A stretch of 20,578 nucleotides of DNA from Saprospiraceae bacterium UBA7687 (GCA_002482845.1 DLGT01000164.1:1-20578); one strand, 5' to 3'. Counted from the stretch's first letter, positions 8,021 through 17,419 are shown. Translations and numbers: made by a program. Notes: generated by a model not told the origin, from the letters alone.

Positions 8021-10246
8021 ATGAAAACACAAATTTTAATAGCAATAGCGAGTATACTTTTGATAAGTTGTGCAAAAAAAGCAACTGACAAAATGGTATC
8101 CCTTCCCAAAGACCCATTTATAGAAAAGCTGATGTCCCAAATGACATTGGATGAGAAACTGGGGCAAATGACTTTGTATACCACAGATTGGGAATCAACA
8201 GGCCCAACCATCAGAGGTGGATATGAAAACGATATTAAAACTGGTAAATGTGGTGCTCTATTCAATAGCCACACAGTAGACTTCACTACAAGACTTCAGA
8301 AAATTGCCATGGAAGAGAGTAGATTAAAAATACCTTTATTATTCGGTTATGATGTCATTCATGGATATAAAACGATGTTTCCTATACCACTAGGTGAAGC
8401 AGCTAGCTGGGACTTAGAAGCAATGGAAAAATCAGCATACATCATGTCAAAAGAAGCCGCAGCTTCAGGTCTTCACTGGACATTTGCCCCTATGGTGGAT
8501 GTATCTAGAGAGCCGAGATGGGGACGTGTCATGGAAGGATCTGGAGAAGACACTTATCTTGGGTCTAGAATTGCAGAAGCTAGAGTTAAAGGTATTCAAG
8601 GCGACGGATTTGACAAAGCAGATAGACTTGTTGCCTGTGTAAAACACTTTGCAGCATACGGTGCGCCGATCGCTGGCCGAGATTATAATTCTGTAGAGAT
8701 GAGCGAAAGGGTTTTCAGAGAAGTGTATCTCCCACCATACAAAGCAGCTGTTGATGCTGGTGCCATGACAGTCATGACATCCTTTAATGATTATAATGGA
8801 GTACCTGCGTCTGGTAATAAATATTTGCTTACCGATATCCTTCGCAAGGAATGGGGATTCAATGGATTTGTAGTTACTGACTACACTTCTATCAATGAAA
8901 TGGTCGCTCATGGTGTTGTAAAAGACGAAACAGATGCTGGTATTCTAGCTTTAAATGCTGGCGTAGACATGGACATGCAAGGTGCTATATTCCAAGAAAA
9001 AATAAAAGCAGGACTTACAGATGGAAGAATTAATATGAAACAAATAGATCATAGTGTCAGAAGTATTCTTCATATCAAAAAGAAATTAGGCTTGTTTGAC
9101 AATCCATTTAAGTTTTCTGATAAAACACGTGAAACCAACACCATCTTGGCCAAAGAAAACCTAGAAGCTAGTAGGGATATCGCAAAAAAATCAATAGTAT
9201 TACTTAAAAATAATGGTGTACTTCCGATCAAAAAAACTGTAAAAAAAATATTATTGGTTGGACCACTTGCTAATGATAAAAACAATTTGATAGGCGCATG
9301 GTCTGGATCAGGAGAAGGTAGACATTGTGTTTCATTACTAGAAGGTATGAAACAAAATCTAAAAGCAACTGACATTACAATAGAATACATCAAGGGTTGT
9401 GAGATAGAAGGTAATGACAAGTCTAACTTTGATCAAGTGATGAACAAAGCTAAAGAAGCTGACCTTGTTATTTTAGCCATAGGAGAACATAAAGATCTCA
9501 GTGGTGAAGCTACATCGCGCGCCATGATCCGTATCCCAGGTGTTCAAGAAGAGCTGCTTGATCAGTTAAAAACGATAGGAAAACCAATCGTGACCGTCCT
9601 AATGAATGGTCGACCATTGATCTTAAATAATGTTGATCAAAAATCTGATGCACTTCTTGAGACTTGGTGGCTAGGTACACAAGCGGGAAATGCTATTACA
9701 GATGTGCTATTTGGTGATTACAATCCTTCTGGTAAACTGCCAATAACATTTCCAAGACATGAAGGGCAGATTCCTATATACTACAATTACAAGAGTACTG
9801 GAAGACCATTTGATCCTAATTCAAAATGGAACTCAAAGTATATCGACATGCCTAATACGCCATTATATGTTTTTGGGTATGGCTTGAGTTATACAACTTT
9901 TGAATATAGTAAACCAACAGTTGCCAAGAATACTTTCAGTCAAAATGAACAAATAAGTGTTTCCGTAAATGTAAAAAATACTGGAAATTATGATGGTGAA
10001 GAAGTCGTCCAATTGTATATCAGAGACTTGGTATCAAGTGCCACTAGACCTGTCAAAGAGCTTAAAGGTTTTAAGAAATTGATGATTAAAAAAGGCGAAA
10101 GCAAATTAGTGACTTTCACATTAAACAAAGAAGACCTAGCTTTTTATAATGATAAAATGGAATGGGTGACAGAACCAGGAGAATTTAATATCTTTGTAGG
10201 AACGTCATCTGATACAGATAATGTAGTCAAAATTTCAATTAACTAA
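8021..10246 (+). CDS. GH3 beta-glucosidase lipoprotein (BglX-like)
   Basis: Family 3 exo-beta-glucosidase of 741 aa that releases glucose from the non-reducing ends of beta-linked oligosaccharides; here the substrate would be sophoro-oligosaccharides. A lipoprotein signal ends LISC (Cys17). The GH3 N domain spans about 28-340, with the KHFAAYG motif and nucleophile Asp287 in GFVVTDY. The GH3 C domain spans about 375-600, with probable acid/base Glu496 in LSGEATSR. A C-terminal FnIII-like domain covers about 655-735. No acidic residues follow Cys17 directly, suggesting a periplasmic location. The frame stays open back to 7928, but that extension has no signal sequence, so I chose ATG 8021 behind an A-rich leader. 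SusC starts 9 bp downstream, so the two are cotranscribed. Beta-1,2 specificity is inferred from the GH144 neighbours; a GH3 enzyme active on sophorose-type substrates (BT_3567) is known in Bacteroides. Confidence 0.9.
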   Translation: MKTQILIAIASILLISCAKKATDKMVSLPKDPFIEKLMSQMTLDEKLGQMTLYTTDWESTGPTIRGGYENDIKTGKCGALFNSHTVDFTTRLQKIAMEESRLKIPLLFGYDVIHGYKTMFPIPLGEAASWDLEAMEKSAYIMSKEAAASGLHWTFAPMVDVSREPRWGRVMEGSGEDTYLGSRIAEARVKGIQGDGFDKADRLVACVKHFAAYGAPIAGRDYNSVEMSERVFREVYLPPYKAAVDAGAMTVMTSFNDYNGVPASGNKYLLTDILRKEWGFNGFVVTDYTSINEMVAHGVVKDETDAGILALNAGVDMDMQGAIFQEKIKAGLTDGRINMKQIDHSVRSILHIKKKLGLFDNPFKFSDKTRETNTILAKENLEASRDIAKKSIVLLKNNGVLPIKKTVKKILLVGPLANDKNNLIGAWSGSGEGRHCVSLLEGMKQNLKATDITIEYIKGCEIEGNDKSNFDQVMNKAKEADLVILAIGEHKDLSGEATSRAMIRIPGVQEELLDQLKTIGKPIVTVLMNGRPLILNNVDQKSDALLETWWLGTQAGNAITDVLFGDYNPSGKLPITFPRHEGQIPIYYNYKSTGRPFDPNSKWNSKYIDMPNTPLYVFGYGLSYTTFEYSKPTVAKNTFSQNEQISVSVNVKNTGNYDGEEVVQLYIRDLVSSATRPVKELKGFKKLMIKKGESKLVTFTLNKEDLAFYNDKMEWVTEPGEFNIFVGTSSDTDNVVKISIN

Positions 10247-10255
10247 TTAAACAAA

Positions 10256-13249
10256 ATGAAAATGAGAAGTTTGATCCAAAAGTTTGCTGCGATATTCATT
10301 ATTATGTTTACATTAATGTCGTACTTGCAAGCCCAACACACCGTAAAAGGTATCATTAAAGCGCTAAATAATAGCGAACCACTCATCGGAGCAACAGTAG
10401 AAGAAGTAGGCACTACTACAGGAACTATTACAGATATCGATGGGTCTTACACCCTAAATATTAGCAACCCAAATGGTGTACTTATCGTTAAATACATCGG
10501 ATACGAAGACACTAGAATCGATGTAAATGGACAGAATGAAATAAATGTAAACCTTGCAGAATCATCTGTTCTTATAGACCAAATTGTTGTGGTAGGATAT
10601 GGTACGCAGAAAAAAAGCGACCTTACAGGAGCAGTGAGTAGTCTGAAAGGTGCTGAACTAGAAAGAGTCGTCACACCCAATGTAGAACAAGCCCTTCAAG
10701 GAAAAATACCAGGTGTGTATGTATCTCCAGCTTCAGGTCAGCCAGGTGCAGGAGCTGTCATAAGAGTCCGGGGAACAGGAACATTAAACAACTCAAACCC
10801 GCTATACGTCATCGATGGAATGATCACGGAAGACGCATCATCTGTTAATCCACAAGATGTAGAAAGCATCGAAGTGCTAAAAGACGCATCATCAGCAGCG
10901 ATTTATGGTAGTCGTGGTGCAAATGGCGTAATACTGATCACAACAAAAAATGGTAAAAAACGTCAAAATGCTCAACTGTCATTCTCTACATATTATGGTC
11001 AACAAGAAGCAGTTAGACAAATAGATGTATTAAATGGATCACAATTTGCAAAAGCTTACAACCAACTCCGTGGCCAAAATTTTTATTCACAAGCATTTAT
11101 TGATTCTATCGGTGAAGGTACAAATTGGCAATCAGAAGTATTAAGGACAGCACCAATTAAAAACATGCAATTCGGTGCCAATGGCGCAAGTGATAACATT
11201 TCATACAACTTCAGTGCTAATTATTTTGACCAGGACGGTATATTAAAAAACACATCATTTGAAAGAGGTACATTCAGGCTGAATACCGAAATGAAACTGA
11301 AACCTTGGTTTACTTTAGGAAATAATGTTTCTTACTCCATTCAGAAAGAACAATTAGGTCCCAATGTGATAGCAGGTGCATATAGAATGCCTTCTGTTTT
11401 GCCAGTTACGGAAGATGGTGAGTTTACAGACCCTACTTTTTTTGGGTTAGCATTGGGTAATCCTGCCGCTAGTCAATTTTATCAAAGTAATAATTTCAAA
11501 AACTCATCTATCCTATTGGGTAATATGTATGGAGAAATTTCATTCTTAAAGAACTTTAAATTCAGGAGTAATTTTGGATATAATTTCAGATCTAATCGTG
11601 AGAGAAATTTCCTACCCAAGTATCAAGTCAGTGCTTCTCAACTGAATAATCTTGACCGCTTGACGGTAACATATGACGATTCTGACAAAAACTGGATTTG
11701 GGAGCAAACGCTCAACTATTACAAGGAGTGGACAGACCATAGTATCGGTGTTTTAGTAGGCTATACTGCTGAAGAAAGAAAAAGTGACAATATATTTGCA
11801 ACGAGAGAGAGTTTCCCAGGTACCATTGATGAAGTCATATATTTGAATTCTGGTATTGACACTTCCGCTACAAATGGTGGTATTGGTTCAGCAGAAGCTT
11901 TGACTTCGTTTCTATTTAGAACTAATTATTCTTACAAAGAGAAATACTTATTCAGCACATCATTAAGAGTAGACAAATCCAGCCGTTTTACACCAGACAA
12001 TCGTACAGGATATTTCCCTGCTGCCAGTGTGGGTTGGAATCTAGGTCGTGAACCATTTATAGAAAGCCTTAACACATTCGATAGACTAAAAGTAAGAATG
12101 AGTTATGGTATTTTAGGTAATCAAGCATTGACTAATAGATATCCTACATCAGCTATCATAAATGGAAATCTAGGTGTCGTATTAGGACCAAATGAAAGCC
12201 TTAACCAAGGATCTACACAATTATCTATTGCTAATCCTAAACTTAAATGGGAAATATCAAACCAAATCGATCTAGGTCTAGAAGCAGGTTTTTTCAATAA
12301 TAGACTAGATGTGGAGTTCGATTGGTATAGACGTAATACTTATGATATTATTGCCGCAGTGCCAATTCCCGATTTTGTAGGATCTGCTACTAACCCTTTT
12401 GTAAATACTGCAGAAGTACTTAATACCGGCGTAGATTTAGGTGTAAACTGGAGAGAATCAGGTACTTTTGATTATTCTATAGGATTTAATGTCTCGCCTA
12501 TTAAAAATGAAGTATTGGCACTTGCGCAAGGAAGAGAAGAAATTTTTGATGCTTTTATAAATGGAGAACCAGCAAGTAATACCATCGTAGGACTTCCTAT
12601 CGGTGCGTACTATGGATTTAAGACCGCTGGAGTTTTCCAAAGTGCAGATGAAATCGCGTCCAGTCCAATCCTTGGAGGAGAAAAACCTGGTGACCTTAGA
12701 TATGAAGATATTGATGGCAATGGTTTGATTGATGGCGAGGATAGAGTTTATCTAGGCAGTCCAATACCAACGCTGACTTATGGTATAAATCTTGGTGCAG
12801 CTTACAAAGGATTGGATATGAATATAGATTTCTTGGGCGTGATTGGCAATAAGGTGTACAATGAAAAGGAAGCCAATAGATTTGCAGTTTATAATTGGGA
12901 AGCACACGTGGCTGATGCATGGACAGCAGAAAACCCTTCTACATCTGAACCAAGGGTCACAAATGGTGGTCATAACTACCGAGTAAGCGATAGATTTGTC
13001 CAGGATGGGTCATTTTTTAGATTAAGAACCGTAAATTTGGGTTATTCTTTCCCTGCTAGCTTACTTAGACGAATTAAAATGGAAAGTTTACGTATATTTG
13101 TATCTGGTACGAACCTTTGGACACGTCAATCGTTTACTGGTTATTCACCAGAATTTCCCAATAGTTCGAGTCCATTTAGAGTAGGATTTGATAATGGTGC
13201 ATATCCAATAGCAAAATCTATTCAATTTGGCCTTGAAACTAAATTTTAA
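10256..13249 (+). CDS. SusC-family TonB-dependent outer-membrane transporter
   Basis: Outer-membrane importer of oligosaccharides, 997 aa, working with SusD as its lid and powered by TonB-ExbBD. A signal peptide (1-27, ending LQAQ) is followed by a carboxypeptidase-regulatory-like domain (about 29-105), a SusC signature IVVVGYGTQKK, a plug domain (about 120-235; RVRGTGTLNNSNPLYVIDG and AAIYGSRGANGVILITT) and a 22-strand-type barrel to the terminal Phe of FGLETKF. The length is typical and no truncation is visible. ATG 10262 is an equally usable start. Spacing of 9 bp from the GH3 gene and 21 bp to SusD indicates one transcript. Specificity cannot be read from the sequence; the neighbours suggest beta-1,2-gluco-oligosaccharides. 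Confidence 0.95.
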   Translation: MKMRSLIQKFAAIFIIMFTLMSYLQAQHTVKGIIKALNNSEPLIGATVEEVGTTTGTITDIDGSYTLNISNPNGVLIVKYIGYEDTRIDVNGQNEINVNLAESSVLIDQIVVVGYGTQKKSDLTGAVSSLKGAELERVVTPNVEQALQGKIPGVYVSPASGQPGAGAVIRVRGTGTLNNSNPLYVIDGMITEDASSVNPQDVESIEVLKDASSAAIYGSRGANGVILITTKNGKKRQNAQLSFSTYYGQQEAVRQIDVLNGSQFAKAYNQLRGQNFYSQAFIDSIGEGTNWQSEVLRTAPIKNMQFGANGASDNISYNFSANYFDQDGILKNTSFERGTFRLNTEMKLKPWFTLGNNVSYSIQKEQLGPNVIAGAYRMPSVLPVTEDGEFTDPTFFGLALGNPAASQFYQSNNFKNSSILLGNMYGEISFLKNFKFRSNFGYNFRSNRERNFLPKYQVSASQLNNLDRLTVTYDDSDKNWIWEQTLNYYKEWTDHSIGVLVGYTAEERKSDNIFATRESFPGTIDEVIYLNSGIDTSATNGGIGSAEALTSFLFRTNYSYKEKYLFSTSLRVDKSSRFTPDNRTGYFPAASVGWNLGREPFIESLNTFDRLKVRMSYGILGNQALTNRYPTSAIINGNLGVVLGPNESLNQGSTQLSIANPKLKWEISNQIDLGLEAGFFNNRLDVEFDWYRRNTYDIIAAVPIPDFVGSATNPFVNTAEVLNTGVDLGVNWRESGTFDYSIGFNVSPIKNEVLALAQGREEIFDAFINGEPASNTIVGLPIGAYYGFKTAGVFQSADEIASSPILGGEKPGDLRYEDIDGNGLIDGEDRVYLGSPIPTLTYGINLGAAYKGLDMNIDFLGVIGNKVYNEKEANRFAVYNWEAHVADAWTAENPSTSEPRVTNGGHNYRVSDRFVQDGSFFRLRTVNLGYSFPASLLRRIKMESLRIFVSGTNLWTRQSFTGYSPEFPNSSSPFRVGFDNGAYPIAKSIQFGLETKF

Positions 13250-13270
13250 ATCAAATAAAAATATTTAAAA

Positions 13271-14740
13271 ATGAGAAATATAATTTTAGCAGCAACGATC
13301 ATTTTTTTTAACAGCTGTTCTGAAGATTTTTTAGATAGAAAACCTACTGGAACACTGACAGCAGAGACGTTTTTCGAAAATGAAGAACATGCTATTTTGG
13401 CCACAAACGCTATTTATTCCAACTTTAGATCTTGGGAATATTGTGGGTTACCTTACATTGGAGCCACTGATGTTATTAGTGACGATGCAGACAAAGGTAG
13501 TACTGAAAATGATGGGCCCTACTTAAAAGAAGTGGATGACTTTTTCTTTGATGCAACCAATCAAACATTTTCTACCATTTGGAAAGGTCATTATCAGACT
13601 ATTTCAAGAGCAAATATTGCCATAAATAGAATTCCTGATATAGATATGACTGCAAGCTTAAAAGAAAGACTGGTAGGAGAAGCAAAATTCCTTAGAGCAT
13701 TCAATTATTTCAGGCTTGTTCAGTGGTTTGGAGACATTCCACTTGTCACAACGCAACTTACAGAAGATCAATTTTTTACTCAAAAAAGAAATGCTAAAAG
13801 TGAGATTTATGCGCTCATTGAGCAAGATCTAAAAGATGCCATAGCATCACTACCTGAAAAATCAAAATATTCAATAAATGATTTAGGTAGAGCCACAAAA
13901 GGTGCTGCAAAAGGTATATTAGCAAAACTGTACATGGTTCAAAAAAAATATGCTGAAGCGCTTGTATTATGTGACGAAATAATAGCAAGTGGAGAGTACT
14001 CTCTCATTCCAAATTATAACCAAATATTCACACGTGCTAGTGAATTTGGACCTGAAAGCATGTTCGAAATAGGAGCAGTTGCGCTACAAGCATCAATTGC
14101 AGGGTCAGGCGCATCACCTTATAATATGGTGCAAGGCGTGAGAGGAGTGCCAAATCTTGGATGGGGATTTAATCGACCTAGTGACGACCTTATCCAAAAC
14201 TATGAGGCAGGTGATCCACGACGTCAAGCAACTATCATTTATGTAGGTGAAGTTTTGCCTGATGGTTTGACCATTGTTCAAGATAATCCTGAAATCCTTA
14301 ATCCAAGATTCAATCAGAAAGCATGGGTACCAGCACACGTAGGACTACAAGATAATGGTCCTGGAAATATCAGATTACTAAGATACGCAGATATCATTTT
14401 GTTAGGTGCTGAAGCAGCAAATGAATTGGGTCAAAATAGTAAAGCGCTCGAATATGTGAATATGACAAGAAAAAGAGCACGTGGCACAAACAATTTTATT
14501 TTGAAAGATCTTACCATAACAGATCAAGCGGCACTTCGTACAGCTATCAGAAAAGAAAGAAGGTCTGAATTGGCTATGGAACAGCTTAGATGGTTTGATC
14601 TACAAAGATGGGGTATACAAAGTGAGGTAATGACCAAAATAGGTAAACCTTTCATTGCGAATAAACATGAATTATTCCCATTGCCACAGACAGAAATAGA
14701 TTTGAGTGCTGGTTCTCTTGCCCAAAATCCTGGATACTAA
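13271..14740 (+). CDS. SusD/RagB-family surface glycan-binding lipoprotein
   Basis: Partner of the upstream SusC: a surface lipoprotein of 489 aa that captures glycan and closes the transporter. The signal ends FNSC (Cys16) and is followed directly by SEDFLDRKPTG, the classic SusD start. The acidic residues after the cysteine fit the surface lipoprotein export signal of Bacteroidota, unlike the GH144 and GH3 lipoproteins here. An N-terminal TPR-like region (LRAFNYFRLVQWFGDIPLVT at about 140-160) and the RagB/SusD C-terminal region (RYADIILLGAEAANELGQ; RKERRSELAMEQLRWFDLQR; LFPLPQTEID) are complete. A hairpin terminator follows 10 bp after the stop, closing this operon. Confidence 0.95.
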   Translation: MRNIILAATIIFFNSCSEDFLDRKPTGTLTAETFFENEEHAILATNAIYSNFRSWEYCGLPYIGATDVISDDADKGSTENDGPYLKEVDDFFFDATNQTFSTIWKGHYQTISRANIAINRIPDIDMTASLKERLVGEAKFLRAFNYFRLVQWFGDIPLVTTQLTEDQFFTQKRNAKSEIYALIEQDLKDAIASLPEKSKYSINDLGRATKGAAKGILAKLYMVQKKYAEALVLCDEIIASGEYSLIPNYNQIFTRASEFGPESMFEIGAVALQASIAGSGASPYNMVQGVRGVPNLGWGFNRPSDDLIQNYEAGDPRRQATIIYVGEVLPDGLTIVQDNPEILNPRFNQKAWVPAHVGLQDNGPGNIRLLRYADIILLGAEAANELGQNSKALEYVNMTRKRARGTNNFILKDLTITDQAALRTAIRKERRSELAMEQLRWFDLQRWGIQSEVMTKIGKPFIANKHELFPLPQTEIDLSAGSLAQNPGY

Positions 14741-14750
14741 AATTATAGAT

Positions 14751-14790
14751 GCCACGAGAGGTTAAGAGATTTTACTTAACCTTTAGTGGC
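14751..14790 (+). terminator. Terminator hairpin closing the susCD operon
   Basis: Arms 14751-14766 and 14775-14790 pair over 16 positions with one mismatch and one G-T wobble, around an 8-nt loop. No long T-run follows. A second small stem, AGGG/CCCT at 14800-14811, is followed by TTTTT, and the pair together could end transcription. Confidence 0.6.
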
Positions 14791-14812
14791 TAATTAAACA
14801 GGGTTTACCCTT

Positions 14813-14844
14813 TTTGCATGGAAACTAATTTAAAATTAATTTTG
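14813..14844 (+). promoter_or_regulatory. Promoter of the secreted GH144 gene
   Basis: TAATTTTG at 14837-14844 fits the TAnnTTTG -7 element and TTTG at 14813-14816 the -33 element, with a 20-bp spacer. It lies just after the susCD terminator, so the GH144 gene has its own transcript with a leader of about 125 nt. The -7 octamer is identical to the one before the regulator gene. Confidence 0.6.
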
Positions 14845-14880
14845 TCTCCTTTAGGGTCAAAGTAAAACAAAAGGAATTTT

Positions 14881-14923
14881 AAATGAAGTTTAATTTTGGG
14901 ATATACCCAATTAAACTTCATTT
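14881..14923 (+). repeat. 15-bp perfect inverted repeat in the GH144 leader
   Basis: AAATGAAGTTTAATT at 14881-14895 is the exact reverse complement of 14909-14923. Inside it GGG (14898-14900) pairs with CCC (14906-14908) around ATATA, leaving a TT bulge, so the leader RNA would form an 18-pair hairpin between the predicted transcription start and the gene start. No T-run follows, so it is not an ordinary terminator. It may protect the mRNA, control translation, or bind a regulator as DNA. Confidence 0.75.
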
Positions 14924-14976
14924 TAGAAAAGCTCCAAATGCCCAATTCCTTTCTTTTCTAAATGTAAAAATAAAAG

Positions 14977-16794
14977 ATGAAAAATCGATTTCTATTATTC
15001 TTGATTTCTTTAGTTCCTTTATTCTCTATAGGACAGAAGATAAGTTTTACAAAAGCAGACACCTATCAAAGACATACTGAACTTACTTGGCAAACGGAAA
15101 GCGTATCTGGTGCAGAATATTTCAAGATTATGAGATCAGATGACGGCGTTAATTATACCGCAATAAAAACGATAACAACTAAAGAAATTATAGATTTCTC
15201 TCCATCCAATAGATTGGATACCTTTTATTATTTCATAGAAGCACTTAATGGACTAAATCAATCATTGGGCAAATCAGATACCATCAAAACACAAGAATAT
15301 GAAATGGATGATGTTGCACTGATGGACATGGTACAAAAATATACTTTTAGATATTTCTGGGACGACGCTCATCCTACTTCAGGAATGGCAAAAGAAAGAA
15401 ATAATAGCGGAGACATCGTCACATCAGGCGGATCTGGATTTGGCATCATGAGTATCTTAGTTGGTATAGAAAATGGCTACATCACCAGAACAGAAGGGGT
15501 AAACAGAATTATTAAGATCATCAGTTTCTTACAATTTGCAGAGCGATTTCATGGCGTTTACCCACATTGGATGAACGGGAAAACAGGAAAAGCCGTTGCT
15601 TTCAGTCAGTTTGACAATGGTGGAGATTTGGTGGAGACTGCCTTTCTTATGCAAGGTTTATTGAGCGCTAGACAATTTTTTGATGCAAATAATGCATCCG
15701 AAAAAGCCATTAAAGAAATCATTACAAAACTTTATGAAGATGTAGAGTGGGATTTTTATAGCAGAAACAATTCAGGTGTACTTTATTGGCACTGGTCACC
15801 TGACTATGCATGGCAAATGAATTTTCCATTGCGAGGATATAATGAAGCAATGATAGTCTATATCCTAGCTATAGCCTCTCCTACTCACCCAGTACCAGCA
15901 TCTTATTGGAATACAGGCTGGACCTCAAATGCAAATTATAAAAATGGAAACTCCTGGTATGGTCATAAATTACTGGTTGGACCAGCATATGGTGGACCAT
16001 TATTTTTTGCTCATTATTCGTTTTTGGGTTTTGATCCACGTGGGATTAAAAATAAAGATGTCAATTATTTTATAAATAACCGAAATCACACATTAATCAA
16101 TCGGGGTTGGTGTATTGCCAATCCATTAAATCACAAAGGATATTCGGCAGAATGTTGGGGACTCACAGCATCTGACAATCCATTTGGCTATTTGGCACAT
16201 GAACCTGGAAGCAGAGATAATGGGACCATAACGCCTACAGCTGCCTTATCTTCCATGCCATACACGCCATCAGAAAGTATGGACGCACTCAGATATTTTT
16301 ATTTCACAGAAGGTGAAAAACTATTTGGTAAATATGGATTTTATGATGCTTTTAATGCTAAAGTAAATTGGTATGCAGATTCGTATCTAGCTATCGACCA
16401 AGGACCTATCGTCTGTATGATCCAAAACCACCGTACAGAACTATTATGGAAAAAATTTATGAAAAATCCAGAAATAAAACCTGCTTTAGATGCTATAGGC
16501 TTTGTAGAAGATCTTACATCAAATACTGAGAATACAAAAATCGAACGTTCCATAAAAATTAACCCAAATCCTGCAATTGATGATATTCAGATTTCTTTTG
16601 AAGAAGCTGCAGAGTTACCTTCAAAGATTGAAATAGTAAATCTTCAAGATCAAATATTGGTAAGTGTTGAAAACCACATATCAAGTAATACCCAAATAAA
16701 TATCAAGGAGTTAAAAGTGCAAGGAATTGTATTCGTAAAATTACATTTTGGTAAAAAAGTAATTATCAAGAAATTGATTATAAAACCATATTAA
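14977..16794 (+). CDS. Secreted GH144-like endo-beta-1,2-glucanase with FnIII-like and T9SS domains
   Basis: Probable extracellular beta-1,2-glucanase, 605 aa. Layout: signal peptide (1-20, ending FSIGQ), FnIII-like domain (about 22-105; ELTWQTESVSGAEYFKIMRS), glycoamylase/GH144 domain (about 110-520), and a type A T9SS sorting domain (about 525-605; INPNPAIDDIQISF). Catalytic-domain motifs: GSGFGIMSILVGIENGYITR, GGDLVETAFLMQG (Asp217, Glu220), RGYNEAM (Glu290), ASPTHPVP, CWGLTASDN, TPTAALSSMPYTPSES and YLAIDQGPI. The GGDLVET form differs from the upstream lipoprotein paralogue (SSIDTGLL) and could go with endo action. The sorting domain implies export across the outer membrane and release or surface attachment. 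It would make the oligosaccharides taken up by the SusCD pair. The substrate is assigned by family; neither paralogue is proven by sequence alone. Confidence 0.87.
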   Translation: MKNRFLLFLISLVPLFSIGQKISFTKADTYQRHTELTWQTESVSGAEYFKIMRSDDGVNYTAIKTITTKEIIDFSPSNRLDTFYYFIEALNGLNQSLGKSDTIKTQEYEMDDVALMDMVQKYTFRYFWDDAHPTSGMAKERNNSGDIVTSGGSGFGIMSILVGIENGYITRTEGVNRIIKIISFLQFAERFHGVYPHWMNGKTGKAVAFSQFDNGGDLVETAFLMQGLLSARQFFDANNASEKAIKEIITKLYEDVEWDFYSRNNSGVLYWHWSPDYAWQMNFPLRGYNEAMIVYILAIASPTHPVPASYWNTGWTSNANYKNGNSWYGHKLLVGPAYGGPLFFAHYSFLGFDPRGIKNKDVNYFINNRNHTLINRGWCIANPLNHKGYSAECWGLTASDNPFGYLAHEPGSRDNGTITPTAALSSMPYTPSESMDALRYFYFTEGEKLFGKYGFYDAFNAKVNWYADSYLAIDQGPIVCMIQNHRTELLWKKFMKNPEIKPALDAIGFVEDLTSNTENTKIERSIKINPNPAIDDIQISFEEAAELPSKIEIVNLQDQILVSVENHISSNTQINIKELKVQGIVFVKLHFGKKVIIKKLIIKPY

Positions 16795-16830
16795 AACATT
16801 GTATAATCAATCATAATTACTATAATTCTA

Positions 16831-17409
16831 TCATTTATTCAGATAATCTATCAACTTCTTCACTGCTCTAGCTCTATGACTTATGGTATTTTTAATGCTG
16901 CTGTCAAGATCAGCAAATGTATCATTATATCCATCGGGAATAAAAATCGGATCGTAGCCAAAACCTTCACTTCCAGACATTTTTTCAGCGATTTTACCAC
17001 GTACTATTCCTTCAAAATATAGCACTTCACTACCGTTCACTAGTGAAATCACGGTTCTGAATTGTGCAGAACGATCTTTTTTTCCATCAAGCATGTGCAA
17101 GAGCTTTTGCATATTTTGGACGGGATCTCTTTCTTCCCCTGCAAATCTTGCGGTATGCACACCTGGTTGACCACCCAAAACATCTACTTCAAGGCCTGTG
17201 TCTTCCGACAACGATGGGCTGTTTGTTTTTTCAAATAAAAATTTTGCCTTTATTAGAGCATTCTCTTCTAGTGTTGTACCATCTTCCACAATATCCTCAT
17301 ATACTCCAATATCCTTTAGCCCAAGAATCTTAAATTCTGGAAGCATATTTTTTATTTCGGAAAGTTTATGTTCGTTTCCAGTTGCGAATACAAGCGTTCT
17401 CTGTGTCAT
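16831..17409 (-). CDS. rdgB: Non-canonical purine NTP pyrophosphatase (RdgB/HAM1)
   Basis: House-cleaning nucleotidase of 192 aa that hydrolyses dITP, XTP and ITP to the monophosphates, keeping deaminated purines out of DNA and RNA; cytoplasmic. Diagnostic HAM1 motifs are present and in order: ATGNEHKLSEI (about 9-19), SLSEDTGLEVD (66-76, with the catalytic acidic residues), GVHTARFAG (83-91), GFGYDPIF (149-156) and SHRARA (177-182). The length is normal. It lies 10 bp downstream of the 142-aa minus-strand gene, so the two are probably cotranscribed. It converges on the GH144 gene, with 36 bp between the stops and no clear terminator hairpin there. Unrelated to the glycan locus. Confidence 0.95.
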   Translation of the reverse strand: MTQRTLVFATGNEHKLSEIKNMLPEFKILGLKDIGVYEDIVEDGTTLEENALIKAKFLFEKTNSPSLSEDTGLEVDVLGGQPGVHTARFAGEERDPVQNMQKLLHMLDGKKDRSAQFRTVISLVNGSEVLYFEGIVRGKIAEKMSGSEGFGYDPIFIPDGYNDTFADLDSSIKNTISHRARAVKKLIDYLNK

Positions 17410-17419
17410 GTAAAATCGA

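Noticed and set aside
14883..15080. 65-codon plus-strand frame starting inside the leader hairpin of the second GH144 gene
   Set aside because: It overlaps the GH144 signal peptide in another frame and has no domain or signal features. It could at most be a chance upstream ORF.
15001..16794. True glucoamylase (starch) function for the glycoamylase-domain proteins
   Set aside because: The motifs fit the GH144-type glycoamylase domain and not GH15; no alpha-glucan enzymes (GH13, GH97) accompany them.
17064..17413. Plus-strand frames opposite rdgB
   Set aside because: They are antisense shadows of a gene whose HAM1 motifs are complete on the minus strand.
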